Positions 20,333 to 31,512 of a stretch of 64,000 nucleotides of DNA are shown here, piece after piece. The position numbers and the translations under genes were made by a program. The stretch is from positions 109,501 to 173,500 of the forward strand of contig NW_027195508.1 of assembly GCF_038502225.1 (NCBI RefSeq). The letters run 5' to 3'. A model generated the notes under the pieces. That model worked only from the letters and a program-made list of their open reading frames with translations. It was not told where the DNA came from and did no database searches. Every line of letters starts with the position of its first letter. Positions within the stretch are counted from its first letter, which is position 1. The stretch comes from Cherax quadricarinatus. Taxonomy: Eukaryota; Arthropoda; Malacostraca; Decapoda; Parastacidae.

Positions 20333-20920
20333 CTACAACACAACTGTCAACATATTATAATTGTTTGTGACCTCAACCAGCACCTTATACAGAGGGACTT
20401 TGATGACCTTCTTGCAGTGTTTGACATGAGAAACTTTGTTGATTTCCCTACTCATATCTCTGGCTCCTCCCTTGACCCAGTAGTGAGTGATCTGGCAGAA
20501 GGCATAGTCACTTGTCAACCCCTCGGCTACGTTGGATCGTCTGACCACAAGGCTGTTTTTACCACACTTAAGATCCCAACAGAACGAGGTGAGGAGTCCA
20601 CACGCACAACCTGGCTATGGGAAAGAGGTAATTGGCCAGCCCTTTGCTCTGAGCTCGCCACCACCGACTGGAATGCTCTTCTCCAGGGGGATGTTGACAA
20701 CCATGTGAAAGCCTTCACTGGACACATCCTTAATCTGCAACAAGAACACATTCCTCACCGGCAATATGTGACAAAGCCTACAGATCAGCCTTGGTTTGGC
20801 TTTCGTTGTAGAGAGGCTGCTACTGCTAAGTACAAAGCATGGCGAAGGTATAAGAGACATCCTACCACCTATAACAGGAACTTGCACATGCAAGCCTGTA
20901 GGCATATGGGTGATGTTTAA
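20333..20920 (+). pseudogene. Endonuclease end and linker of ORF2, family C
   Basis: The frame begins in the C-terminal half of an APE-like endonuclease, with a CDLN version of the GDLN motif, LDPVVSDL and the catalytic SDHKAV. A tryptophan- and arginine-rich linker follows. It ends at a TAA near 20919, in the same frame as the next segment, so a single substitution (TAA where a glutamine CAA would fit) separates the two. Confidence 0.82.
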
Positions 20921-20944
20921 AAGTGGGCCATTGCTAAATGGGAG

Positions 20945-22357
20945 GTGGACACTAAAAGAAAGTTAGCATCAGGTAGGGTAGGCTCCAAAACCTGGTGGTC
21001 CCTGGTCAAGGACAGACAAGGTTATCTGCCTGATGAACTTATTCCACCTCTAAATCGACAGGATGGGACCACCTCTACTAGTAGTCAAGAGAAGGCGGAC
21101 CTCTTTGCTGAACACTTTGCTACCAAAATGCAAGTTCCTGATCCAGCAAGGGACCCTCCTTGGCTAGCTGCAAGAACTGTGTCAAAACTGTCAGTGGTGA
21201 CAATAAGGCAGGAGGAGGTGCATTTCCTTCTTAAATCACTTGACCAAGAAAAGGCTGTGGGCCCAGACAAGTTGAACCCAAGATTGTTGAGAAGATGTGC
21301 AGACCAGCTAGCAGCACCTCTAACTCGCATCTTTCAGCACTGTCTAGTACAGTGTAAATGGCCCTCTCTATGGAAAGAGGCAAATGTAGTCCCTGTTCAC
21401 AAAAAGAAGAGCAGAGCAGAAATCAGCAACTACAGACCAGTGTCACTCCTGTCAATCACTGGTAAGATCCTTGAGACAATAATCTCAAGACAAATGACAG
21501 ATTTTTTTGACTACCACTCACTACTTTGTGATCGTCAATATGGCTTCAGGAAAGGTTACTCTGCTGCTGATCTGTTGTTAAACCTCTCCACTAAGTGGCA
21601 CCAGTCACTAGATGAATCCAAAGTCAGCTGTGTGGTAGCACTGGACATTGCTGGCGCTTTCGACCGGGTGTGGCACCAGGGCCTCTTAGCAAAACTTCAA
21701 GCACTGGGAATTGCAGGCTCTACGCTATGTCTTCTCAGTGATTACCTTCATGGTAGATCTCTAAGTGTAGTCCTCAATGGAACGGAATCAGCAAGGCATC
21801 CTATTGGGGCAAGCGTTCCACAAGGAAGCGTGCTGGGTCCATTGTTATGGAATGTCTACTTCAACGACCTTCTTCATCTCATCCCAGAATCACATGCATA
21901 TGCAGACGACTGTACACTGACATTCACTTATCCAAGAGAAGAAATGCCAGCTGCTCTAAGCTACATCAATCACCAGCTGAGAGCTATATCAGCTTGGGGA
22001 AATAGATGGCAAGTAACATTTGCACCTGAGAAAACGCAAATGATGATCGTCTCTAGGCACCATGATGGTAATGCTGGTGCAGTAGTAAGGATGAATGGGA
22101 GGAAGTTGGCACCTGGAGAAGAAGTTGATATCCTTGGGGTGAAATTTGACTCCAAACTAACCATGAAGAACCATGTTGTAAATCTTGCAAACAAGGCAGC
22201 CAGGAAGCTTACAGCACTTCGCCGTATCTCGCATCTGCTTGACAGTAGGGGTTGCAAGATCCTGTACGAGGCACAAGTACGCTCACACCTTGAGTATGCT
22301 CCACTTTCTTGGTTTGCCTGCCCCCCCCCTCTCATCTGCGACTGCTTGACAGAGTAG
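20945..22357 (+). pseudogene. Reverse transcriptase, family C
   Basis: This is a long frame of about 470 codons with all the usual RT landmarks. They are KAVGPDKLNPRLL, EANVVPVHKK, NYRPVSLLSITGKILE, QYGFRKGYSAADLL, motif A (VALDIAGAFDRVWH), [20 protein letters not shown], the catalytic AYADDCTLTF, then KTQMMIVSR and the thumb. It breaks at a poly(C) run (about 22320-22329), where a length change shifts the frame. The remainder continues at 22309-22749. It is the least damaged RT of its family here, with only two visible lesions. Confidence 0.88.
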
Positions 22358-22749
22358 AGAACAGAGCAAGACGTCTCATCTCTCGCCTGGACCCATCCTG
22401 GATAGATCTGTCATTTCAGCAGAGCCTTCAACATAGGAGGGATGTGGGTGGCCTTACTGTTATGTACAAGGCCAATATTGTCAAAATACCACACTTGGAT
22501 CCACTTCGAGGACAGCGTGAAACAAGCTTTTATGCCACAAGACGGGCAGAAAGCAGCAACTTCACTCTGGCTGTACCCTTCTCCAGAACATCACTCCATC
22601 TGAGATCATACATACCCAGGATGACTCGAGTATGGAACACATTCGTACAGCATAATGATGTCAACGAGATAAAGTCAGTTGATCAAATGAAAATGCTGGC
22701 CCACAGATGGCTCCAACTTCATCCTGTTCCCTACTTGTATGTCTCATAA
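22309..22749 (+). pseudogene. C-terminal domain of ORF2, family C
   Basis: This is the continuation of the RT protein after the poly(C) frameshift. It carries LRLLDRVENRARRLISRLD, LQHRRDVGGLTVMYKANI and the C-terminal PRMTRVWNTFV, and ends at TAA 22747-22749. In intact relatives this region is continuous with RT. Confidence 0.85.
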
Positions 22750-22900
22750 CAATAAAAATGCTTTCAAATGAGCTGATGTAGGTAACAGCTCTTAGCTTGC
22801 CAATAAAGTTAGGAATCCTTAACCTGTAATATAGCTGTCAATAAAGCTAGGGATCCTTAACCTTGTCAAACCCTGTGTAAAAAAAAAAAAAAAAAAAAAC

Positions 22901-24349
22901 AGAAGCGCTAAATCCATTAATCATAGCTGATTGCATGAGTCATCTAACCTTACTTTAAGTACTCAGTTTGAGACCGTTTACGAGCGTGTTAATCTCGTAA
23001 TGTTCAGTTCTTTAAACGTTTTTCTTCACTTTGTCTTTTGTAGTTATTAGGTGTCAAGAGACATTATTGTATTCTGTGTTTCTCCAGAACAGTCTTGTTC
23101 CCATCTTAAGATGATAACATCTCTACAATCATTTTTCTCTTGTTTTCAGTTTCATATATATTTCCTCATTTTGTTTGCAAGTTCTTTTATTACCAACACA
23201 GGTGTAGAATAGCCTGCACATCTTGTTGTAAATGAATAAATAGTGGAGCAGCACAACACAACATAAGTTATATGTCATAATCAAGCCAAATATAATATAA
23301 CATACTCGTAGCATGACACATCTTTCATTAACTTTTAGAACCAAAACTTACTATTGATATGACTTATCGCCTGATAATGCTGTGGACGATTGAGCTAATG
23401 ATTGGCTGAGAATAGGAATGTGGAAGGAAAGGTGAGTAGTGGTTCAGTTTCTTGGTTTCCTCTCTGAGTACTCTGTCTTCCTCCTTACAGTTTCTATTTT
23501 GTATTTTAAAATATGTGCATTGACCCTTTCCTTCTCGTATTTTATTTTTTATGAGTTGCAATATTATATTCTTTGTCATGTCTTTATCTTAACAGGATCC
23601 TAAATAAAGGAATGGGATAAGGACAGAAGCAGACAGCAACAATGCACAGGAAGATACGTACATCCTAAGTGACTGACCAACAAGTGTGTATTATAATACC
23701 ATCTCAACAAATGCAGGATTTAGCGGATGAGATAAGAAGCAGAATGATAGATATTCCTTAGTGCAAGAGAGGCCATCACCATTTGTGCTTTCTCAGCAGC
23801 AAATATTACCTGCCATCGTTTTCCCAAGGCTGATGTGGCTGATATAGTTGTGAGCATCACACCAAATATTTCACTTTAGAAGCACATATCCCCTCAAAAA
23901 TCGAGGCTCATTCTCTGATTACTTTAGCTGCTGATGATCCGATATAAAAGCAACATCAGTCCCGGTGACATATACAGAGCTGGTAAATATTGGTGTATCC
24001 GTCTAATCAACGCACGTGCCATAAATAAGACTAGAGGAGACAGCGCCTGTATAGAACCCTTGTCACAAAAAGCAGAATAAAAATTTTGGAAAAGTTAAAG
24101 GTTTGTTACATTTCTTCCAGAGCTAAGAAGGGTTGAGACACGAAAAATAGTAAAGAAAGTTAGATCTTACAGTACATCCGTTAGAAACCCAGAAGGGATG
24201 TGATCACATCTTTAAAGGTTCTCAGAGACAAAAATACCGACGAAGACGATTTGGGTAGAGAAGAAATCAAATGAATGAAGACAGATAAAAAGTAAAAAGA
24301 ATAACATGACAATACCATGAATGAAACAATACACAAATAGACTTGAAAT
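22901..24349. other. AT-rich sequence, nothing recognised
   Basis: I see no coding frame of biological composition, no tandem repeat and no similarity to other parts of the window. Confidence 0.45.
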
Positions 24350-24475
24350 ATGAGACTGAAAGCTATGACGACGCTTCAGTCGTCAGAAACACGAAGGGAA
24401 GGGAGCCAGTATATATACCAGATGAGGTGGGGACACGAGACAGCTGCTAGAAATAATATGAAGAAAGTAGAGATA

Positions 24476-24540
24476 GTAGTAGTAATATTAGAGGTAGAAA
24501 TAGTAGTAGTAGTAGTAGTGGTGGTAGCAGCAGTAGTACA
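24476..24540. repeat. (AGT)n/(GGT)n imperfect trinucleotide run
   Basis: A mixed AGT/GGT/AGC trinucleotide tract that keeps frames open on both strands. Confidence 0.85.
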
Positions 24541-25689
24541 TATATATATACTGGTTCCCTTCCTTTCTGGGTTGTGTGTAAGTAGGTTATTGTCCAAGAT
24601 GTCGTCATAAGTTTCTCTCACATGTGCTGGTTATTTGTATACAGAAAAAAAAGTTCAAATGAGCCATAATAACATAAAATTATCATTGGTGTGAGAGAAG
24701 TGAATTAATAAAATGCATTAAGATGGAATGCATTAAAAACAACTCTGAACATGTTTTCTAAATTATTTTTGAGAAAATAAATAATGGTCATACCAAGCAA
24801 CTGACAAGCAAGACTGTGGCACATAACATGGTGAATATTGTTCTGCTAGACTATGAACAGGACGGTGTCATTATACTATGGAGCTCTGTACCATCCACTG
24901 TGCTATTGAGATGTGATTTGCAGAAGTGCGCCGGAGAGAGACTTCTGGCGCATATTCTTGTATATAAAGCTGTTTGATCGTTTATATATATGTATGGAAT
25001 TACTTTTAGTATTTTAATGAACAATTTATCTTAAATCTGTCAAAAGCAGCTACTACGAAGATCTTTTGAAGTAACGAGGCACCTCCAGCGGCTGCTGTAA
25101 TGGCTGCCTTTTATCTGAGGGTTAGGGCGGCAGCTCTATAGTGCGCCTTTAGAAAATATCGCCTAAGTTGGGAGCATCGTGGAGGGCATTAAAGGGATAA
25201 CTGTCTCCTCTATCAGAAGAGCACTATACAGGCATGAAGGAAGCGACCTTCACATGATATACCTATTTAGCAGAGGAAATACTACGTTATAGGAAATATA
25301 CAGTGAACATACTGTAGGAACTGAATAAATGATCGTAGACACAACCTGTACGATAATAAACAAAGACACAATAATCATTCTTATTTAGTTTAAGAATGTT
25401 GCCAGTAAGGGGTTTAGAGGAATTTTTTATTCCTTGGAATTTTATAAACAACTTCAGAATTTGGTCTATTTCAAATATTCCCCGTCTCTGGCAACAAGGT
25501 ATTGGATCTAAAGCTGGTTTAATATATTTTTAGAGCCTAGGGGCTATATTTTTTTTTACTAGGAAACTCAGTCCATTAATATTAAAATCTTATTATCCTT
25601 AATTTTAAAGTATTTGAATACATAATGCTATAGCTTAATATTGTATGTACAACAGTTTTATTTTAAGGAAACTTTAAGTAAAGAATTTG
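24541..25689. other. AT-rich sequence, nothing recognised
   Basis: This is mostly AT-rich with a short less AT-rich patch at about 25080-25180. I find no repeat, RNA gene or coding signal. Confidence 0.45.
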
Positions 25690-25794
25690 AGATATATATA
25701 TATATATGTATATATTTATATATGTATATATATTTATATACATATATATATTTATATATATACATATATATTTATATATATATTTATATTATTT
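25690..25794. repeat. Imperfect (AT)n microsatellite
   Basis: This is (TA)n with periodic TG and TTA interruptions, next to the RTE tail fragment. Confidence 0.95.
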
Positions 25795-25928
25795 TTTTTA
25801 TTATTAACACACTGGCCGATTCTCACCAAGGCAGGGTGGCCCGAAAAAGAAAAACTTTCACCATCATTCACTCCATCACTGTCTTGCCAGAAGGGTGCTT
25901 TACACTAGAGTTTTTAAACTGCAACATT
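25795..25928 (-). mobile_element. RTE family D 3' tail fragment
   Basis: The reverse complement matches the 3' UTR of the RTE LINE at 55110-58026 (AGTTTTTCTTTTTCGGGCCA, then CACCCTGCCTTGG), continuing past the point where that copy is truncated. It ends in a short A-rich tail at the (AT)n side. It is a heavily 5'-truncated insertion wedged between (AT)n and (AC)n. Confidence 0.8.
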
Positions 25929-25929
25929 A

Positions 25930-25984
<55 letters not shown>

Positions 25985-25985
25985 G
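25929..25985. repeat. (AC)n at the 5' edge of A3
   Basis: About 28 AC repeats with one ACAT interruption directly precede the first LINE A3 base. Confidence 0.95.
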
Positions 25986-26003
25986 AATAGGGGGGTACTC
26001 GAA

Positions 26004-26342
26004 GGGGAGAAACCGACCAATCAAGCTGATTCTCAGGACGGAATCAGTGCGGAACAGGATCCTCCAAGAGAAACCACGGTTGAAATACTCGGAAGAGTAC
26101 AAGAGGGTGTTCCTAGACAGAGACAGAACACAATCAGAACGACAGCAGCTGAGGGAGAGGACAAAAAAGCGAAAGGAGCTAGGAAAAGAGACAAGGATGG
26201 AACCAGCAGAGGTCAGTCAGAGCAGAACAGAACAGCAAGGTCAAGCACACACAAAACTATTCTCAGAACCATACAACCTATCACACCATCCCAACACACA
26301 CTACAATCCATACCCACAGCCTCCACCCAACACCGAGCTATA
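26004..26342 (+). pseudogene. ORF1 C-terminal part, A3
   Basis: This is the end of the LINE ORF1 protein, an RNA-binding protein. It has the basic motif VRNRILQEKPRLKYSEEYKR followed by FLDRDRT and a glutamine/lysine-rich helix, then a Pro/His/Asn-rich tail. The corresponding part of A4 lies at 43180-43340. A second frame is open over the same bases and continues into the endonuclease. Confidence 0.7.
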
Positions 26343-26399
26343 GAATCCCACAGTATGCTACCAGGTCTCCCACCCTCACTGGCCCCCCAAACCACAGTG

Positions 26400-27440
26400 T
26401 TGGAAAGGAAACTGAAGGTATGGTACACAAACGCTGACGGAATAACAAATAAGTGGGAGGAGTGGCATGAAAGAGTCAAAGAGGCATCACCGGACATCAT
26501 AGCTCTCACAGAAACCAAGCTTACAGATATGATAACAGATGCCATCTTTCCAACGGGATACCAAATCCTGAAAAAAGACAGAGGGAACAGGGGGGGGTGG
26601 AGGAGTGGCATTGCTGATCAAAAATCGCTGGAATTTTGATGAGCTGGAGAGAGGAGACAGCGGAGAAGAAAGTGATTACATAGCGGGAACGCTTCACTCT
26701 GGAGGTCCCAAGGTGGTAATAGCAGTGATGTATAACCCACCACAGAATAGCAGGAGGCCAAGGCAAGAGTGCGACGAGAGCAATAGAGCGATGGTTGACA
26801 CACTGGCTACAGTGGCCAGAAGAGCTCATGCATGCAGGGCAAAGCTCCTGATCATGGGTGACTTTAGCCACAAGGAGATCGATTGGGAGAACTTGGATCT
26901 GCATGGGGGCCAAGATACATGGAGGGCTAAGATGATGGAGGTGGTACTGGGAAACTTCATGTACCAACACGTAAGGGACACTACAAGAGAGAGAGGAGAG
27001 GATGAACCAGCAAGGCTGGACTTAGTATTCACCTTGAGTAGTGCAGATATCGAGGACATCACATATGAAAGACCCCTTGGGGCCAGTGACCATGTGGTTT
27101 TAAGCTTCGAATACACAGTAGAGCTACAAGTGGAGGGAGAAGTAGGAAGGCCAGGACGAATGAAGCCAAACTACAAGAAAGGGGACTACACAGGAATGAG
27201 GAACTTCCTGAACGGGGTTCAGTGGGACAGAGAACTGGCAAGGAAGCCAGTTAATGAGATGATGGAATACGTAGCAACAAAATGCAAGGAGGCTGAGGAG
27301 AGATTTGTACCCAAGGGTAACAGGAATAATGAAAAAACCAGGATGAGCCCATGGTTTACCCAAAGGTGCAGGGAGGCAAAAACCAAGTGTGCTAGGGAAT
27401 GGAAGAAATATAGAAGGCAAAGGACCCAGGAGAATAAGTA
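26400..27440 (+). pseudogene. APE endonuclease and linker of ORF2, A3
   Basis: The N-terminus reads LKVWYTNADGITNKWEEW, then PDIIALTETKL with the metal-binding glutamate. After the G-run frameshift at about 26590 the second part follows: VMYNPPQNS, LLIMGDFSHKEIDW, LDLVFTLSS and LGASDHVVLSFEY with the catalytic histidine. The linker MSPWFTQRCREAKTK leads to a stop at 27439. The domain would nick the target DNA for reverse transcription. Except for the frameshift and stop it is well preserved. Confidence 0.85.
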
Positions 27441-27660
27441 GAGCAGTCGTAGAGCCAGAAACGAATATGCGCAGATATGGGAGGCCCAAAGACAATATGA
27501 AAACGACATAGCGAAAGCCAAATCTGACCCGAAACTGTTATACAGCCACATCAGGAGGAAAACAACAGTCAAGGACCAGGTAATCAGGCTAAGGAAGGAA
27601 GGAGGCGAGACAACAAGAAATGACCGTGAAGTATGTGAGGAACTCAACAAGAGATTCAAA

Positions 27661-28839
27661 GTGTTCACAGATGAGACAGAAGGGGCTCCAGAAAGACGGA
27701 GAGGTGGAGCACACCACCATGTGCTGGACACAGTGCACACAACCGAGGAAGAAGTGAAGAGGCTTCTGAGTGAGCTAGATACCTCAAAGGCAATGGGGCC
27801 AGATAACATCTCCCCATGGGTATTGAGAGAGGGAGCAGAGGCGCTATGTGTACCCCTAACAACAATATTCAATACATCTATCGAAACAGGGAGATTGCCT
27901 GAGGCATGGAAGACAGCAAATGTAGTCCCAATCTTTAAATAAGGAGACAGTCAGTCCTAGGACCAGTGCTGTTTCTGGTATTTGTGAACGACATTACGGA
28001 AGGAATAGATTCTGAGGTGTCCCTGTTTGCAGATGACGTGAAGTTGATGAGAAGAATTCACTCGATCGAAGACCAGGCAGAACTACAAAGGGATCTGGAC
28101 AGGCTGCAGAATGGTCCAGCAATTGGCTCCTGGAGTTCAATCCCACCAAGTGCAAAGTCATTAAGATTGGGGAAGGGCAAAGAAGACCGTAGACGGAGTA
28201 CAGTCTAGGGGGCCAGAGACTACAAATCTCACTCAAGGAATAAGATCTTGGGGTGAGTATAACACCAGGCACATCTCCTGAAGCGCACATCAACCAAATA
28301 ACTGCTGCAGCATATGGGCGCCTAGCAAACCTCAGAACAGCATTCCGACATCTTAATAAGGAATCATTCAGGACCCTGTACACCGTGTACGTTAGGCCCA
28401 TATTGGAGTATGCGGCACCAGTTTGGAACCCACACCTAGCCAAGCACGTAAAGAAACTAGAGAAAGTGCAAAGGTTTGCAACAAGACTAGTCCCAGAGCT
28501 AAGAGGTATATCCTACGAGGAGAGGTTAAGGGAAATCAACCTGACGACACTGGAGGACAGGAGAGATAGGGGGGGGACATGATAACGACATACAAAATAC
28601 TGAGAGGAATTGACAAGGTGGACAAAGACAGGATGTTCCAGAGATTGGACACAGTAACAAGGGGACACAGTTGGAAGTTGAAGACGCAGATGAATCACAG
28701 GGATGTTAGGAAGTATTTCTTCAGCCACAGAGTAGTCAGTAAGTGGAATAGTTTGGGAAGCGATGTAGTGGAGGCAGGACCCATACATAGCTTTAAGCAG
28801 AGGTATGATAATGCTCACGGTTCAGGGAGAGTGACCTAG
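27661..28839 (+). pseudogene. Reverse transcriptase remnant, A3
   Basis: Fragments in several frames are present. Fingers lie at 27661-27942 (LDTSKAMGPDNISPWVLREG, ending at TAA in the FKKGD motif). The palm with FADDVKLMRRI lies at 27966-28208. The thumb and C-terminal region occupy 28253-28582 and 28579-28839. The deletion near 27950 removes motif A, so this copy could never have made an active enzyme after that event. Confidence 0.85.
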
Positions 28840-28904
28840 TGGCGATCAGTGAAGAGGCGGGGGCCAGGAGCTCGGACTCGACCCCCGCAACCTCAACTAG
28901 GTGA

Positions 28905-28908
<4 letters not shown>

Positions 28909-29000
<92 letters not shown>
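28909..29000. repeat. (AT)n microsatellite at the 3' end of A3
   Basis: A pure (AT)n run starts at the LINE tail GTGAGTACAT. Confidence 0.97.
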
Positions 29001-29003
<3 letters not shown>

Positions 29004-29302
29004 AGTCATATGAAAATATCACATTAAGGATGAAGACTAATCTTTTAACACTTTACAATTTGAATCTTCACAAACATCGAAGTCTTTATCTCAACAAGAC
29101 AATGTCTTAAAACCAACTGCGAGGAAGATAGACACCAAGATTTTTTCTGAAAACATATATCTCTAAAGATTGCTCGAGTGCCCGAGAATGTGAATAAATC
29201 AGTCTTCTGTACAATACTGAGTGAACTAGCAGCCAACTCTTAACTCTAATTCTCAAGAAAATTCAAATTGAGTGAATCTAAGGGAGAACAAATATGTGAT
29301 CA

Positions 29303-30030
29303 GTAGTCAGGGCTAGATCAGGGAGCAGACTGCTTCACTGCCAGTCTGGTAGTCAGGGCTAGATCAGGGAGCAGACTGCTTCACTGCCAGTCTGGTAGTC
29401 AGGGCTAGATCAGGGAGCAGACTACTTCACTGCCAGTCTGGTAGTCAGGGCTAGATCAGGGAGCAGACTGCTTCACTGCCAGTCTGGTAGTCAGGACTAG
29501 ATCAGGGAGCAGACTGCTTCACTGCCAGTCTGGTAGTCAGGACTAGATCAGGGAGCAGACTGCTTCACTGCCAGTCTGGTAGTCAGGGCTAGATCAGGGA
29601 GCAGACTACTTCACTGCCAGTCTGGTAGTCAGGGCTAGATCAGGGAGCAGACTGCTTCACTGCCAGTCTGGTAGTCAGGGCTAGATCAGGGAGCAGACTA
29701 CTTCACTGCCAGTCTGGTAGTCAGGGCTAGATCAGGGAGCAGACTGCTTCACTGCCAGTCTGGTAGTCAGGACTAGATCAGGGAGCAGACTGCTTCACTG
29801 CCAGTCTGGTAGTCAGTCAGGGAGCAGACTGCTTCACTGCCAGTCTGGTAGTCAGGGCTAGATCAGGGAGCAGACTGCTTCACTGCCAGTCTGGTAGTCA
29901 GGGGTAGTTCAGGGAGCAGACTGCTTCACTGCCAGTCTGGTAGTCAGGGCTAGATCAGGGAGCAGACTGCTTCACTGCCAGTCTGGTAGTCAGGGCTAGA
30001 TCAGGGAGCAGACTGTCAGTCTGCCAGTCT
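29303..30030 (+). repeat. 46-bp minisatellite, about 16 units
   Basis: Units begin GTAGTCAGGGCTAGATCAGG and end CACTGCCAGTCTG. Variants are GACTAGATC and ACTACTTCAC. One unit near 29815 lacks 11 bp. The period equals that of the 1681-3607 array, but the sequences are unrelated by eye. The last unit collapses into a small CAGTCTG repeat at 30010-30030. Confidence 0.96.
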
Positions 30031-31180
30031 ATTGACCCGTCATCAGGTTGGATCACGTGACCCAAACGTCAGTAAGCTTGACTTAAACAAGTGAACAATA
30101 CTGATGGTTTCCTGACGTTTTGTTTATTCTCTATGTATATAAGAAATCCTACCTAACATAATAATAACTAAAATAATCATCGATATCGATAATAACAAAA
30201 ATAGTAGTAGTAATACCATGGTATAATTTATATATTGACATTCAATAATATAATGATGAAAGTCTCTATTTTAGCTATAAATGGAGACTTTCGCGCTATA
30301 ATATTAAGTGATAATCACATTCTCAGACAACAGTTAAATATTACAGAAAGATTTATCTCCAAGGTAAAACAAAGAAATTATAGGAAAATCTCAATAAGGA
30401 GCGTGTTTGAGATGGGAATTTACTATACACTAAGTATATATTGCAAGCTTTCAAAACAAGGAGTCGTAGAGAAATTACCAGAGCAAGGAATTTTTTTTGA
30501 ATGGGGGATCCGCCCCCTCATTTCTTTGAACTCCCTTTCGCCTCCCTCGGCCACCCTTTCCCATTTTTTTATGTTCCTCCACGTGACCCCGCTCGCTACC
30601 CCCTAAGGGCATATTTCATAGTGGGTTGCCAAATTTCCCGGGAGTGTTGCCAAAATTTTCGTCGGAGGTGATGCCAAATTTTCCAAATTTTTCATTTTTT
30701 TCGAGCGTTGCCAATTTTTTCAATTTTTTTTTTCAATGTTTGGGTCTATCCCAATTTTTCAAACTAAGATATTTCCTCTACCATAGGGGAGATATCTTAG
30801 TATAAATTTTATCTCGATTTTCGAATTCGTATATAAGTAAATATTCGCACTTCTGGTAACACCAATATGTCGCACTACGGTAAACATTTTGATTTGGTTT
30901 GATTTCAAACCATTTGGTTTGAAATCAAACCAAATGGTTTGATTTCAACCTGTAAACACCAACAAGTCATAATACAGCTCTGGGATCCAATTTTTAGAGG
31001 TAATTCCCTGGTATACTTTACCACCAAATTGCTTGTTAACTTTGGATAACATATTTTGCGCTGAACACCCATGTGTTTTTAGTGCTCTGGAGTTACACAT
31101 TTTTAGAGTTATTAAGATATAGATGTTTCAATACAGAGGTCATGCAAATAAGTGGTAATACAAGTGGTAAATGAATACAC
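30031..31180. other. Unassigned region with palindromes and GTTGCCAAATTT repeats
   Basis: At 30620-30720 variants of TTGCCAAATTT recur four times. A nested palindrome lies at 30892-30950. A 120-codon frame at 30235-30606 has no recognisable composition or motif. This stretch lies downstream of the polymerase remnant, so it could include the end of the Polinton, but I cannot identify a terminal inverted repeat. Confidence 0.45.
30892..30950. repeat. Nested palindrome array
   Basis: Three copies of a 15-16-bp word alternate in orientation: GGTTTGATTTCAAACC (30896-30911), its exact complement GGTTTGAAATCAAACC (30916-30931) and a slightly shortened first form (30936-30950), with spacers ATTT and AAAT. 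Arms of about 21 bp can pair. Confidence 0.95.
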
Positions 31181-31219
31181 ATATTCATTTCACAAATTTT
31201 TATTTGTTACATATTTCAA

Positions 31220-31405
31220 TACAAAAGATACATATATCAAAAAGATACATAATACACCAAAAAGATACATATATCAAAAAGATATATAATACATCAAAAA
31301 GATACATAATACACCAAAAAATACATAATACATCAAAAAGATACATAATACATCAAAAAGATAAATAATGCATCAAAAAGATACTTAATACATCAAAGAG
31401 ATACA
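31220..31405 (+). repeat. 20-bp AT-rich tandem repeat, about 9 units
   Basis: Imperfect units of ATACATAATACATCAAAAAG, some shortened. Confidence 0.93.
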
Positions 31406-31512
31406 TTTTCTCCAGTACACACATTTTTACAACTTTTTTTCAACTTCGTCACAGTTTTTACATACATCATAGTGGAATATTCACAACTGTTTATGTACAA
31501 CACAGCGGGGAG

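Larger units (their letters stand above)
20332..22900 (+). mobile_element. Non-LTR retrotransposon family C, nearly intact 3' two thirds
   Basis: This is a 5'-truncated LINE running from the end of the endonuclease domain to a poly(A) tail (about 22880-22900). The 3' UTR (22750-22875) holds a tandem duplication around AATAAAG...GGATCCTTAACC. Unlike families A and B it ends in poly(A). The protein resembles Jockey/I-group reverse transcriptases common in marine invertebrates; I cannot fix the clade. The same tail recurs, inverted, at 42217-42313. Confidence 0.88.
25986..28908 (+). mobile_element. CR1-like LINE family A, copy A3
   Basis: This LINE is 5'-truncated inside ORF1 and runs to the GTGAGTAC tail. 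It is bounded by (AC)n on the left and (AT)n on the right. It is close to copy A4 and shares with it a stop codon in the RT fingers. Further damage includes one extra G in the G-run at about 26590, a TAG at about 27439, a deletion of about 0.42 kb of RT (at 27950, relative to the 46978 copy) and small frameshifts at about 28110 and 28570. Confidence 0.88.

Noticed and set aside
26213..27116. Antisense frames of 60-150 codons opposite the LINEs (also at 43582-45047 and 45678-46352)
   Set aside because: They are shadows of the endonuclease/RT frames on the other strand.
28901..29110. Tyr/Ile-rich small frame, and similar ones at 25641, 58249 and 62031
   Set aside because: These are translations of (AT)n microsatellites.
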